NCBI RefSeq assembly: GCF_000812945.1
Contig: NZ_JSYM01000001.1
Location: 806,001 to 870,000 of the forward strand
Length of the DNA: 64,000 nucleotides
Direction of reading: 5' to 3'
Origin: Flavobacterium sp. AED
Lineage (GTDB): Bacteria; Bacteroidota; Bacteroidia; Flavobacteriales; Flavobacteriaceae
Part shown: in pieces, positions 17,835-27,354 of the stretch
Layout: every line of letters begins with the position of its first letter
Position numbering within the stretch: the first letter of the stretch is position 1
Program-made: the position numbers and the translations under genes
The notes under the pieces: generated by a model
Database searches by the model: none
Told to the model about the DNA's origin: nothing
The model's input: the letters and a program-made list of their open reading frames with translations, nothing else

Positions 17835-18812
17835 CTAATTAAGATACATAATGGTTAACAGTGTTCCAATTGCTATAAATATCCAAAGTAAAAGACCTTG
17901 AAACAAAGGTTTTACTCCAACTGATTTCAAAATATTCCTATTCAATCCTGCTCCAATTAAAAACAAAGTTAGCGTGAGTCCAATTTTGGCAATTGAAACC
18001 AAATATGGGGCAACTATAGCCGTTTGTGGAACATAAGTATTCATTGCCATTGCCAAAATAAATAATCCAATAAAATAGGGAATTTTGATTTTGCTGGATT
18101 TATTTTTGAAAATAACAGCGGTAATTAAAGCTACCGGAATAATCCATAAGGCTCGGGCTAGTTTTACAGTTGTGGCTATTTGCAATGCTTCTGGTCCAAA
18201 TTTACTGGCTGCACCAACCACGGAACTTGTGTCATGAATAGCAATGGCACACCATAATCCAAACTCTTTTTGTGATAAATCCAACCAGTGTCCCACAGCT
18301 GGAAATAAAAATAAAGCAACCGAATTCAAAATAAATATTACTCCTAAAGCTATGGAAGTTTGTTTTTCATCTGATTTAATAACCGGTGCAATGGCTGCAA
18401 TCGCACTTCCGCCACAAATTGCTGTTCCGCATGAAATCAGATGAGAAGTTTTCTTTTCAATTTTCAGCCATTTTCCCAGAAATGTTCCTAAAATTAGAGT
18501 ACTGAAAATAGATGCAATAGTAAATATAAAACCTTCCTTACCTGCCGATAAAGCACTGTTAACATTCATTCCAAAACCTAAACCTACTACAGAAACCTGC
18601 AAAAGAATATTCGTTGCTTTATGGTTCAGATGTAAAAAAGGATGTCCAGAAAGATTCGCTACAATCAGTCCTAACAATAAAGCAATTGGTGTCGAAACAA
18701 CAGAAATCATGCAAAACAATAGCAGTGTAACAAAAATAATTTGCTGCTGCATTGCACTTATTTTAAAAAATAGGGGTGATTGCTTTTGAATTGCTTTTTG
18801 ATTTGGTTCCAT
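17835..18812 (-). CDS. YeiH-family putative sulfate exporter (UPF0324)
   Basis: This is a 325-residue polytopic membrane protein with roughly ten hydrophobic helices. The segment ISCGTAICGGSAIAAIAPVI near residue 125 and AIHDTSSVVGAASKFG near 190 are strong UPF0324/YeiH signatures. YeiH proteins are annotated as putative sulfate exporters, but experimental support is limited. A LysR regulator lies immediately upstream on the same strand, 75 bases away. This parallels the yeiE-yeiH adjacency of enterobacteria and suggests it is the regulator's target. Confidence 0.88.
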   Translation of the reverse strand: MEPNQKAIQKQSPLFFKISAMQQQIIFVTLLLFCMISVVSTPIALLLGLIVANLSGHPFLHLNHKATNILLQVSVVGLGFGMNVNSALSAGKEGFIFTIASIFSTLILGTFLGKWLKIEKKTSHLISCGTAICGGSAIAAIAPVIKSDEKQTSIALGVIFILNSVALFLFPAVGHWLDLSQKEFGLWCAIAIHDTSSVVGAASKFGPEALQIATTVKLARALWIIPVALITAVIFKNKSSKIKIPYFIGLFILAMAMNTYVPQTAIVAPYLVSIAKIGLTLTLFLIGAGLNRNILKSVGVKPLFQGLLLWIFIAIGTLLTIMYLN

Positions 18813-18887
18813 TGTAAAGTAATTGAATTATTACTAAACAAAGGTGGATGGATTAATCTGTATTAACTAATCGCAAAAAACAATCTG

Positions 18888-19784
18888 CTATAACTTTAAA
18901 TTATAATGACTTGATATGTTTTTTATAAATAATTCTGATAATGCATCAACCTTTCCTTGCAAAGTAATGATATAAAAAAAGCGTTCAATCACAAAATCAT
19001 CAATATCTAGAATAACTAATTCGTTATTTTTAAGCTCTTTTTCTATAGCGTGGATAGAAATAAAAGCAACACAATCGGAATTCATTAAATAGGATTTTAT
19101 ACTTTCCGGGCTTCCCAACTGCATTTCAATTTTTAATTGCGAAAGATTGATTCCAAAAGATTTCAAGGCGTGTTCAATAACTTCAAGTGTTCCAGAACCA
19201 TGTTCCCGAGTTACAAATCGCAAGTCTTTCAAATCCTCTAAAGTAATTTGTCCTTTGTTTTTCAAAGGATTGGTATTATTACAAACCAAAACTAATTCGT
19301 CTTTTAAAAACTCGGTGTATTTTATAGATTGATTTTTAGACTGTCCTTCTACAATTCCTATTTCAATCTCTTTATTCAGTAATGCCTTTTCGATTTGCTC
19401 TGTATTTCCGTTCAGTAGATTTACTTTTATATCCTGCAATTTTTGATGAAAGCGGGCCAAAAGAGGCGGAATTATATATTGAGAAATTGTTGTGCTGGCT
19501 CCTAATCGAAGTAATCCTTTTTGCTGATTGATTAGTGCACTCATGTCAAAATCAATTTCTCTATAGACTTCAAATATATTTTTAGTGTGCTTCAGCAATA
19601 CTTCACCGGCATTGGTAAGTGAAATTTTCGAACCGTTTCTTTCAAAAAGTTTGATTTTATATTGTTCTTCCAGCTCTTGAATATGCTTAGAAATGGCAGG
19701 TTGCGTAATGAATAATTCCGTTGCGGCTTTTGTAAAACTTAATCTATTGGCGACAGTAAAAAATACTTTTAATCTAAAATCCAT
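18888..19784 (-). CDS. LysR-family transcriptional regulator (YeiE/CysB-like)
   Basis: This 298-residue regulator has an N-terminal winged helix-turn-helix (about 1-60: FFTVANRLSFTKAATELFITQPAISKHIQELE) and a C-terminal periplasmic-binding-like effector domain from about residue 90. The effector domain has the GASTTISQYIIPPLLARF start and the TREHGSGTLEVIEHAL element typical of the CysR/YeiE group. It lies directly upstream of the yeiH-like exporter in the same direction, so autoregulation plus exporter control is plausible. The ligand is unknown; a sulfur-containing anion would fit the neighbour but is only inferred. Confidence 0.9.
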   Translation of the reverse strand: MDFRLKVFFTVANRLSFTKAATELFITQPAISKHIQELEEQYKIKLFERNGSKISLTNAGEVLLKHTKNIFEVYREIDFDMSALINQQKGLLRLGASTTISQYIIPPLLARFHQKLQDIKVNLLNGNTEQIEKALLNKEIEIGIVEGQSKNQSIKYTEFLKDELVLVCNNTNPLKNKGQITLEDLKDLRFVTREHGSGTLEVIEHALKSFGINLSQLKIEMQLGSPESIKSYLMNSDCVAFISIHAIEKELKNNELVILDIDDFVIERFFYIITLQGKVDALSELFIKNISSHYNLKL

Positions 19785-19815
19785 GATTTATATTTTTATT
19801 AAATGGAATTTAAAT

Positions 19816-21843
19816 TTACAACAATCCGTTATATTTTCTAACAAACCATTCGGTTGAAAGAAAAATCGAAATTAAAACAAGTAACCAAACCCAATCAATC
19901 AAAGGTGTTTTGGTCATAGTATTCTTTTGAACGGCTTTGTATTCTTCATTATCCAAAAGTGATTTTATTAACCCTTCAATTTGATCCGGAAAATAGACTT
20001 TTCCTTGTGTTTGCAAAGCTAATTGTGTCAATTTTTCTACATCTGGGTTAACAAATTGTTTTTCTATATCAAAATCTAGTATTTCAAAATGATTGGAATA
20101 GGTAGTTTTTGAATTCAATTCTTTCACCGAAAAATTATAATTCCCAGCTGTAAGTCCGTCAAGATTGACTTTATAGGAATTATTACTTTTTAATAAATCG
20201 TAATTTTTAGTTTGTTTGGTTTTAGTATTAGTTACAGCAATTGTCAAACGAGCTTTCTCATCAAACTCATAGTTTTTATTGAAATATTGTGCGGAAATCT
20301 CAATTGCTTCTCCTGAATTATAGAAACTTTCATGGGCAACAACCAATGATTTTTTTGAATTGTTAGAAGCCAAATACTGGATAATCTTGTCTATAAATAT
20401 ATCAAACTTATCAAAAGACTGGTTGTCGATATGACTTTGTAAACGCCATTTCCAACTATTCTCCCCTAAAAAATAAGCCGTTCTTTTGCCTTGATTTTCA
20501 GTAAAAGCCAATAAAGGTGCATTAGTATCAATGTTTCTTATTTTGGAAGAAAGCAATACCGAAACGTTTCCATTTGTAGTTATATTTCCAAAAGGATTTT
20601 GCAAAGGAGGGAAATTTTCGAAACCAATATTATCAATCGCAAAGAGATTAAATTGAGAATTAAATGCCGCCAAATAATCTTCTTTTTGACCACTCATTTT
20701 GAAGGATAAATTATTCTGTTGTTGATTCAAAAAATTGAAATCTGTATTATTTCCTGTAATAATGAATGTGTTGATTCCAGCTAATTTAGCAGCATCAAAA
20801 ACCGATTTAAATTCAGTTGTAGGTTGGTATAAAATTAAAACATTGTAATCTTGTAATGTTTTGATATCATTAGGTTTAATTAAGGTTACTTTGCGTTGTG
20901 CATTAGTTTCAATTGCATGTTTCAAGGCACCAATATCCGGATGATTAATAGCCGAAATAATAGCGATATTCGTTTTCTGGTCAATGACTTCAACGGCAAA
21001 ATTCTTGGTATTATTATAGGTGTTTTTTTCTTTTTCTTTAGATGAAATCGTGGCTTTAAAAACTTGTAAGCCTACTTTATTAGCGGGTAAAAGTACATTG
21101 ACAACAGCTGTTTTTTTCGATGGCGAAAATGAAATAGGTTGTTTACTAAAAACCGAATTCCCTTGTGAAATAATAAAATCCGCAGTTACATTTTTGGTTC
21201 CTGAATAGTGCAAAAAGGCTTCTACAGGGAACTTGTTTTTGTAAAAAGCATATTTATTGACATTCAGTTGGTCAATTTTAAAATCTAAAAAAGTGGTTGT
21301 ATCGCCTACAATTAATGGGAATATTTTATTAACTGAATCAAAACCATAAACATAATCGTTACCCGAAGTTTGATTTCCGTCAGTAATAATTACGGTTGGA
21401 AAAATTACATTTTTATTAATGCTTTTCAGGTTTTTGGCTACGGCATCGAGATTGGTTTGCGCTCCTTTAAAATCAAATTTTTCCGATTGTTGAAATTCAC
21501 CATCAAATTGATACGATTGAATATCAAATTTATGTTGTAATGCTGCATTCGAAATCAATTTTTGATACAATTCTGATACTTTTTCATTAGCATTCAAGAA
21601 CGAAATGGAACTGGAGTTATCAACAACAATTGGTAACGGTGTTTTTACAGTTTCCAGCGTATTTTTAGTTATTATTGGATTAATCAACAGCAATAATATT
21701 CCAAAAATAGACATGAAACGCAAAAAAGCCAAAAACAAACTAACTGTAGATTTGTTTTTGGCTTTGTATAAATAGTGGTAAAATGACAAACTACCGGCTA
21801 CTACTAAAGAAAGTATTATTAATAAAATAGTAGTTCTTGTCAT
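19816..21843 (-). CDS. VWA-like membrane protein
   Basis: The protein has 675 residues. Two N-terminal membrane helices (about 4-24 and 35-56) are followed by a large extracytoplasmic region, and a C-terminal helix (about 645-665) precedes a short charged tail. Near residue 75 the motif VDNSSSISF resembles the DxSxS metal-ion-dependent adhesion site of von Willebrand A domains, and ITDGNQTSGND near residue 150 resembles its second loop. Repeated beta-rich stretches after 200 look like Ig-like or macroglobulin-like modules. Similar proteins are common in Bacteroidota without assigned function. The gene lies between the LysR gene and fabG on the same strand. Confidence 0.7.
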   Translation of the reverse strand: MTRTTILLIILSLVVAGSLSFYHYLYKAKNKSTVSLFLAFLRFMSIFGILLLLINPIITKNTLETVKTPLPIVVDNSSSISFLNANEKVSELYQKLISNAALQHKFDIQSYQFDGEFQQSEKFDFKGAQTNLDAVAKNLKSINKNVIFPTVIITDGNQTSGNDYVYGFDSVNKIFPLIVGDTTTFLDFKIDQLNVNKYAFYKNKFPVEAFLHYSGTKNVTADFIISQGNSVFSKQPISFSPSKKTAVVNVLLPANKVGLQVFKATISSKEKEKNTYNNTKNFAVEVIDQKTNIAIISAINHPDIGALKHAIETNAQRKVTLIKPNDIKTLQDYNVLILYQPTTEFKSVFDAAKLAGINTFIITGNNTDFNFLNQQQNNLSFKMSGQKEDYLAAFNSQFNLFAIDNIGFENFPPLQNPFGNITTNGNVSVLLSSKIRNIDTNAPLLAFTENQGKRTAYFLGENSWKWRLQSHIDNQSFDKFDIFIDKIIQYLASNNSKKSLVVAHESFYNSGEAIEISAQYFNKNYEFDEKARLTIAVTNTKTKQTKNYDLLKSNNSYKVNLDGLTAGNYNFSVKELNSKTTYSNHFEILDFDIEKQFVNPDVEKLTQLALQTQGKVYFPDQIEGLIKSLLDNEEYKAVQKNTMTKTPLIDWVWLLVLISIFLSTEWFVRKYNGLL

Positions 21844-21910
21844 TTTTTATTCGTTTAGTCATCAATCTGCAGTAATCAGTTACTGAATACTGAAAACTGA
21901 TTCCTGTTTT

Positions 21911-22657
21911 TTAGGTAAGCATTCCACCACAAACATTCATAACCTGTCCGGTTACATAAGCACTCATATCTGATGCAAAGAAAAGACACGCATTCGCAAC
22001 ATCTTCAGTTGTTCCACCACGTTTCAACGGAATTCCGTCTCTCCATCCTTTCACGACATCTTCGTTTAATTTAGCAGTCATTTCTGTTTCTATAAATCCT
22101 GGAGCAATTACATTACAACGAATATTACGAGAACCTAATTCCAAAGCTACTGATTTTGAAAAACCAATAACTCCTGCTTTAGAAGCCGCATAATTGGTTT
22201 GACCCGCATTTCCCTTTACTCCTACTACTGAACTCATATTGATTATTGACCCTGAACGTTGTTTTAAGAAAGTTCTTTGAATCGCTTTGGTCATATTAAA
22301 AACCGATTTCAAATTAACATCAATTACTTGATCGAAATCTCCTTCAGACATACGCATCAAAAGGTTGTCTTTAGTAATTCCAGCGTTGTTTATTAGAATA
22401 TCAACAGTTCCAAATTCAGCTAAAACTGCATCTACAAATGTTTGTGCTTCATTAAAATCGGCAGCATTTGATTGATATCCTTTAGCTTTAATTCCTAAAG
22501 CGTTCAATTCATTTTCAAGAGCCAAAGCTGATTCTACTGACGAACTATAAGTAAATGCAACATTTGCACCGTGTTTCGCAAAAACTTCTGCAATTCCTTT
22601 TCCAATTCCGCGGCTTGCACCTGTAATTATGGCAACTTTTCCTTCTAGTAATTTCAT
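21911..22657 (-). CDS. fabG: 3-oxoacyl-ACP reductase
   Basis: FabG is the NADPH-dependent short-chain dehydrogenase that reduces 3-oxoacyl-ACP in fatty-acid elongation. The protein has 248 residues, the normal length. The nucleotide-binding motif GASRGIGKG lies near residue 13 and NNAGIT near 88. The Ser-Tyr-Lys catalytic set appears in MSSVVGVKGNAGQTNYAASKAG (about 138-160), and the C-terminus ends with YVTGQVMNVCGGM. Other SDR reductases share these motifs, but the close match to FabG in length and C-terminus makes this the best assignment. It lies 67 bases upstream of the VWA-like gene on the same strand. Confidence 0.9.
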   Translation of the reverse strand: MKLLEGKVAIITGASRGIGKGIAEVFAKHGANVAFTYSSSVESALALENELNALGIKAKGYQSNAADFNEAQTFVDAVLAEFGTVDILINNAGITKDNLLMRMSEGDFDQVIDVNLKSVFNMTKAIQRTFLKQRSGSIINMSSVVGVKGNAGQTNYAASKAGVIGFSKSVALELGSRNIRCNVIAPGFIETEMTAKLNEDVVKGWRDGIPLKRGGTTEDVANACLFFASDMSAYVTGQVMNVCGGMLT

Positions 22658-22684
22658 GTTCTAAAATTAGTTTAATTTTTATTT

Positions 22685-22768
22685 GTAGCTATTCCTGCTA
22701 TTCGTTTCAATCTTTTATATTTTAAAGAAAAACATAAAAGGATTTCCACTGCTATCAGGGCTATTTTA
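22685..22768 (+). repeat. Structured intergenic repeat, copy A (degenerate)
   Basis: The segment runs GTAGCTATTCCTGCTATTCG, then a hairpin formed by AATCTTTTAT (22709-22718) and ATAAAAGGATT (22733-22743), then CCACTGCTATCAGGGCT. The order of elements, a GCT-rich block, an ATCTTT...AAAGGAT stem and a C-rich block, matches two other segments at 37541-37655 and 42081-42190. It occupies most of the 261-base gap upstream of fabG. I see no gene in the rest of the gap, which is AT-rich. Confidence 0.55.
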
Positions 22769-22918
22769 CACCCGTCAAATATAGCAATAATTGTGGTTTG
22801 AAAAAAAATTACAAACCCAATAACATTTAAACAGCTATAGTTTTCTGTATTAATTATTTAAAAAATAAAATCAGGCATATTAATTAATTATTCTATTAGA
22901 TAAAGTAACATTTGAAAC

Positions 22919-25618
22919 TTAATTTTTAATAATCTTTGTACTTGAAGTCCCTTTATCCGTATTCATTTTCAATAAATAATTTCCAGTTGTTAGTTTAGAA
23001 AAATCAATTTTTGAAATGTTTTTTGCATTTGGAATGGCAATAACCAATTGTCCCAAAATATCATAAATAGCCATCGACTCTACTTCAATTGTATTTTGCA
23101 CATCAATATTCAAAATATTATTTACAGGATTTGGATACACATTAAAATAATCAGCAAACTCAAAATCTGAAATACCTAATGTTTTGAAAGTAGATGTTGC
23201 TTTATTAGTCAGAATCGGGAAATTATAGTCAAAATAAATATTCGCTTCATTAGTAAAAGAATCGCCTACAAGAAGAGTTGGCAGCGTTTTGATTTTAAAA
23301 GCAATGTAACCATCATTTGTTGCATTATCAAAAGGGAGATTGATATTTTCAAAGATAAATTCCACTTTGTTACCATCGGATATTTTGGTAATGAAGTCAT
23401 GACTGGCTTTGGTTGGAACTAAAGTTGAAATATCAAATTTGGTTAAATCGATCAAATCTTTTACCACAATATTTTGGGCTAGATAAGTTCCCGTATTTTC
23501 AAAACGAATTAAATAATGCACATATTCCCCTATCAAACTTGGAGTAATTACATCTCCTTCCAAGCAGGTTTTATCATTTGGGTCAAAAGAACCCACAACT
23601 GTTTGTCTAAAATCAAAAGTGTTATCAATTGGCTTTTCGTCAGTTTCTAATGAATTGATTGTTGTGGTATATCTTAAAATATCTCCATTATTTACCGCTG
23701 GTGTTTCTGCAGGAGTATTCACGTTTAACGTAAGAGAAATTTCTCTGGTTTCAAACGGTGCCAAATTGGTAAAATTCCAAGATAAGTTATTCATTGTTTG
23801 GCTAGAAGGAACTGGACTTGCTGAAACTAAATCTAAAACTGCATCGTTAAAAGTTTGATTTACAGAGCCAGATTGTATACTATTTCCCTTGTTTTTATAA
23901 ATGATTTTATACTTAGTATCAAAACCGGGTCTCGCAGCTTCTAATGGAATTAAAGTAATTTCTAAATCTTTATGGGAAGCAATTGGAGTGATACAAAAGT
24001 CCTGAATAAATGGACTCGTTTCTGTTGGAAAACTAACATTTACTGATGTTGGTGAAATTTTAAAATAGTCAAAATTCTCTAATATTGGAGTAATTGTATA
24101 AGTACCTTCTTGCACTTTTAGAGCATAATTTCCCGATGAATCGGATATTACAGTTCCTGTTGTAGTTCCATCAGTAATGGTAAATTTAATATTTGCAGCA
24201 GCAATATCTGATGCGTCACAACCATTATTATTACTATCTAATCTATTCTTTCCTTGAATAGTATAATTTACACCTCCTGAATTATAGGAACAATAACTAC
24301 CCACTGCACAATTAGTATAATTATAACCTGAAATTTTTTGAGAAATAGCTTCTAATTCGGTTTCATCCCCACAAATGTATTGTAGTTTTGGACAGTTATA
24401 AAAATTTCTGCCATCTAACTGAATATTTGGTAAATCAGTTTCTAAAAAAGTTAGATCTTCAATTGTTCCGTTTTTTAAACTAATGAATTCTAAATTAGGG
24501 CAATTGGAAACATTTATTCCATTAAGATTTTTTAAGCTACTTAAATCAAGTGAAGTAACCAGTGTATATCCAATCCATAATTTTTGGAGATTTGGTATTT
24601 TCGAATAGTCTAAAGGTGCTAATGGATTATGACCTGCGTACAATTCTTCTAAATTAGTTGAATTAGATAAATCAATAGTAGTTATTTCATTTTTCCAAAA
24701 TCCTAAATATTTAAGCTCAGGTAATCCTGATACATCTATACTTGATAATTGATTACCTCCACATTCTAAATCCGTTAAATTGGTTTGTCCAGTTAAATCC
24801 AAAGAAGAAATTTTATTTGAATTGCAATTTAAAGCATGAAGATTACTTAATCCTGATACGTTTAAACTTGTTAATTGGTTTCCACTGCAAAATAAATTTG
24901 TAAGATTGTCTAAACCAGTCAAATCTAATAAAGTCAATTGATTATCAGAACATTCTAAATAGGACAACTGACTTAGATTAGCAACATTCAAATTGACTAA
25001 ATTATTTTTGTAACAATCTAGAGACCTAAGACTACTATTCTGATTTGATAAATCCAATGTGGAAATTTTATTATTTTGGCATTGTAAAACATCTAAATTA
25101 CTTATACCGGTTAAATCCAGTCCAGTTAATAGATTGTCATTACATTGCAATACATAAAGATTATCTGTTCCCGTTAGATTTAAACTGATTAATTGATTTT
25201 CATCGCATCCCAAAGAAGTTAAACTAATTAATCCTGAAATATTTAGATTTGTTATGAGATTAGTAGAACAAAACAAACTGTCTAGTTTGGTCAGCTTACT
25301 GACATCTAAACTAGTTAATTTATTATCTGTACACTGTAAAATAATAAGATTTGTAAAGAATTCAATACCTGATAAATTTGAAATTTCGAAATTATTAAGG
25401 TACAAATTGGAGACGTTTAAGGCTTCGCTTATTTGAATTTCTCCATCGCTATTGGTATCAATAATCATTGAATTGCCAGCACTATTTGTTGCAATTGAAT
25501 TAAAAGTACTGGCGTTTAATAATTTTGCTTTAAAATTTGCATCAGGAATAGTAATAATCTGTGCACTCGCAATTGAAAATAAGCTAAAAGTTAAAAATAG
25601 AAAGTAGAATTTTTTCAT
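22919..25618 (-). CDS. Secreted leucine-rich-repeat protein with type IX secretion sorting domain
   Basis: This 899-residue protein has an N-terminal signal peptide ending in SIASAQ. About fourteen short leucine-rich repeats follow (about residues 60-400), built on a pattern of about 21 residues such as LTNLFCSGNQLTSLNVSGLS. Next come a cysteine-containing linker, a carboxypeptidase-regulatory-like beta domain (about 450-545), and two DUF11-like or Ig-like modules. A C-terminal type A sorting domain (about 825-899) contains FNVYPNPVNNILNI, DILGQLV and TGNYLLKM. The sorting domain sends the protein through the type IX system to the cell surface or medium. It is probably an adhesin-like or binding protein. 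Its PorX-type regulator is also encoded in this window. Confidence 0.9.
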   Translation of the reverse strand: MKKFYFLFLTFSLFSIASAQIITIPDANFKAKLLNASTFNSIATNSAGNSMIIDTNSDGEIQISEALNVSNLYLNNFEISNLSGIEFFTNLIILQCTDNKLTSLDVSKLTKLDSLFCSTNLITNLNISGLISLTSLGCDENQLISLNLTGTDNLYVLQCNDNLLTGLDLTGISNLDVLQCQNNKISTLDLSNQNSSLRSLDCYKNNLVNLNVANLSQLSYLECSDNQLTLLDLTGLDNLTNLFCSGNQLTSLNVSGLSNLHALNCNSNKISSLDLTGQTNLTDLECGGNQLSSIDVSGLPELKYLGFWKNEITTIDLSNSTNLEELYAGHNPLAPLDYSKIPNLQKLWIGYTLVTSLDLSSLKNLNGINVSNCPNLEFISLKNGTIEDLTFLETDLPNIQLDGRNFYNCPKLQYICGDETELEAISQKISGYNYTNCAVGSYCSYNSGGVNYTIQGKNRLDSNNNGCDASDIAAANIKFTITDGTTTGTVISDSSGNYALKVQEGTYTITPILENFDYFKISPTSVNVSFPTETSPFIQDFCITPIASHKDLEITLIPLEAARPGFDTKYKIIYKNKGNSIQSGSVNQTFNDAVLDLVSASPVPSSQTMNNLSWNFTNLAPFETREISLTLNVNTPAETPAVNNGDILRYTTTINSLETDEKPIDNTFDFRQTVVGSFDPNDKTCLEGDVITPSLIGEYVHYLIRFENTGTYLAQNIVVKDLIDLTKFDISTLVPTKASHDFITKISDGNKVEFIFENINLPFDNATNDGYIAFKIKTLPTLLVGDSFTNEANIYFDYNFPILTNKATSTFKTLGISDFEFADYFNVYPNPVNNILNIDVQNTIEVESMAIYDILGQLVIAIPNAKNISKIDFSKLTTGNYLLKMNTDKGTSSTKIIKN

Positions 25619-25691
25619 TTATATTTATTTTTAATGTAAATATAAAAAAATAAATAGATTTTTCTTACTAAATTAATTTAAAATAAAATAA

Positions 25692-25727
25692 AAAGCTCTC
25701 AATTCCAATGTTTTAGAACTGAGAGCC
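25692..25727 (-). terminator. Intrinsic terminator after the GIY-YIG-like gene
   Basis: On the minus strand GCTCTCA (25726-25720) pairs with TGAGAGC (25701-25695), extended by three more pairs, and is followed by TTTTTATTTT. It lies 30 bases after the stop of the gene at 25757. Confidence 0.75.
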
Positions 25728-25756
25728 TTTTGCATATTATATTAAAATTTAGCTAT

Positions 25757-26179
25757 CTAAAAAGCTACATTCCATTTTGGCAATCTTCCATTTTCATCAA
25801 GGAAGTTTTGTAAAACTTGTCCTTCTACGAATGTTGGTATTGCTTTCGTTTTATCGTTGAATGTTTCGTACCAAACCACTTCAAGTGTACTGATATCTTC
25901 GGTTTTCATTTGTGCTGGCCAAGAATATTTTCTTCCTGTTTTTGCAAATTGGTGTCCTTCTACAATTTTATCTTTTAAACCACCATTTTTAATTTTCAAA
26001 GTTCCGTTGTTCTGAACAGTTCCGGTAGAACCAACCATAATTAACTCTTTTTCATCCCCAACTGAATATACTAAAAACACTCCAGATCCTTCTGAGGCAT
26101 TGCATACTTCTTCTAAACTATCGTCTATAGTAAATGAAAACTGATTGCTAACTTTGAATTTTTTTAACTCTTTGTACAT
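25757..26179 (-). CDS. Small protein with degenerate GIY-YIG-like fold
   Basis: This 140-residue cytoplasmic protein has no signal or membrane segment. The arrangement SGVFLVYSV (residues about 31-39), MVGSTGT about 15 residues later, then LKDKIVEGHQ and finally an acidic VEGQVLQNFLDENGRLPKWN resembles the order of GIY-YIG nuclease elements. However, the paired tyrosines are replaced by F/V and M/V, so catalysis is doubtful. I do not recognise a named family. The gene stands alone between two terminators. A long leader of about 130 bases with its own terminator-like hairpin lies upstream. Confidence 0.6.
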   Translation of the reverse strand: MYKELKKFKVSNQFSFTIDDSLEEVCNASEGSGVFLVYSVGDEKELIMVGSTGTVQNNGTLKIKNGGLKDKIVEGHQFAKTGRKYSWPAQMKTEDISTLEVVWYETFNDKTKAIPTFVEGQVLQNFLDENGRLPKWNVAF

Positions 26180-26211
26180 ATTATTTTATTTTTATGTGAA
26201 TTGGCTTCGGC

Positions 26212-26307
26212 AAAAAAATACCCCACAAAATCGTGAGGCCCATTAGAAACCATTCGTTTATGTTTGCTCTTATTAGGATTACATCTGAAAAAACAGATCA
26301 ATTTAAT
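26212..26307 (-). ncRNA. Candidate small RNA or attenuated leader
   Basis: On the minus strand a TATCTTTG box at 26321-26314 predicts a start near 26307. The RNA would contain a small hairpin, ATCTG-N6-CAGAT (26300-26285), and end with CCTCAC-N6-GTGGGG (26238-26221) followed by TATTTTTTT, an intrinsic terminator. That gives a transcript of about 95 bases ending 32 bases before the next ATG. It could be a free small RNA or a conditional leader of the gene at 26179. I do not recognise a known family. Confidence 0.35.
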
Positions 26308-26347
26308 AAAGTGCAAAGATATTTCTTTAATTCAATTTATAATAAAA

Positions 26348-26370
26348 AAGCCCCACAAATTGTGAGGCTT
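26348..26370 (-). terminator. Intrinsic terminator after sucD
   Basis: On the minus strand AAGCCTCACA (26370-26361) pairs with TGTGGGGCTT (26357-26348) around a three-base loop, followed by six T. It lies about 25 bases after the sucD stop. The stem core is almost the same as the hairpin at 26238-26221. Confidence 0.85.
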
Positions 26371-26395
26371 TTAAAATATTTAATTCTAGGTTAGA

Positions 26396-27268
26396 TTAAC
26401 CTAAAACTTCTTTTACTTTTTTACCAATTTCAGCTGGAGAATCCACAACGTGAATACCACATTCTCTCATGATTTGTTTTTTAGCTTCAGCAGTATCGTC
26501 AGATCCCCCAACAATCGCACCTGCATGTCCCATTGTACGTCCTGGAGGAGCTGTAACTCCTGCAATGAATCCTACAACTGGTTTACGGTTTCCATCGGCT
26601 TTAATCCAATGAGCAGCATCAGCTTCTAATTGTCCACCTATTTCACCTATCATTACGATACATTCTGTTTCTGGGTCGTTCATTAATAATTCTACTGCTT
26701 CTTTTGTAGTAGTTCCAATGATTGGATCTCCACCAATACCAATTGCAGTAGTAATTCCTAATCCTTGTTTTACTACTTGGTCAGCTGCTTCGTATGTTAA
26801 TGTTCCTGATTTAGAAACAATTCCAACAGTTCCTTTTTTGAAAACAAAACCTGGCATAATACCAACTTTTGCTTCTCCAGGAGTAATTATTCCTGGACAG
26901 TTAGGTCCTATTAATCTAGCATTTCTTTCTTTAACATAACTATTTGCTTTAATCATGTCAGCTACAGGAATTCCTTCCGTAATTGCAATAATTACTTTTA
27001 TTCCTGCATCAGCTGCTTCCATAATTGCATCAGCAGCAAAAGCTGGCGGTACAAAAATGATAGTTGTATCAGCTCCTGCTTGTTCTACAGCATCTTTTAC
27101 AGTATTAAAAACAGGTCTGTCTAAGTGAGTGGTCCCACCTTTTCCCGGAGTTACACCACCAACAACGTTAGTACCGTACTCAATCATTTGAGAAGCATGG
27201 AAAGTTCCTTCACTTCCTGTAAATCCTTGAACAATTATTTTGGAATCTTTATTAACTAAAACACTCAT
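26396..27268 (-). CDS. sucD: Succinate-CoA ligase subunit alpha
   Basis: SucD is the CoA-binding and phosphohistidine-carrying subunit of succinyl-CoA synthetase in the TCA cycle, acting with SucC, which is not in this window. The 290-residue length is standard. The CoA-binding Rossmann start is seen in [20 protein letters not shown], and the middle domain has [12 protein letters not shown]. The active-site histidine lies in the C-terminal GHAGAIVGG motif near residue 247. The gene closes the leftward envelope cluster and is followed by its own terminator. An 86-base gap separates it from the NTF2-like gene and holds a TACTTTTG box at 27311-27304, so it probably has its own promoter. Confidence 0.96.
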   Translation of the reverse strand: MSVLVNKDSKIIVQGFTGSEGTFHASQMIEYGTNVVGGVTPGKGGTTHLDRPVFNTVKDAVEQAGADTTIIFVPPAFAADAIMEAADAGIKVIIAITEGIPVADMIKANSYVKERNARLIGPNCPGIITPGEAKVGIMPGFVFKKGTVGIVSKSGTLTYEAADQVVKQGLGITTAIGIGGDPIIGTTTKEAVELLMNDPETECIVMIGEIGGQLEADAAHWIKADGNRKPVVGFIAGVTAPPGRTMGHAGAIVGGSDDTAEAKKQIMRECGIHVVDSPAEIGKKVKEVLG

Positions 27269-27354
27269 GATATATATTTTATGTAGTTTTTAAAATTGTG
27301 ATGCAAAAGTAAGGTTTTGTAAATTATTTTGAAGCCTTTTTTTGTCAAAATATA

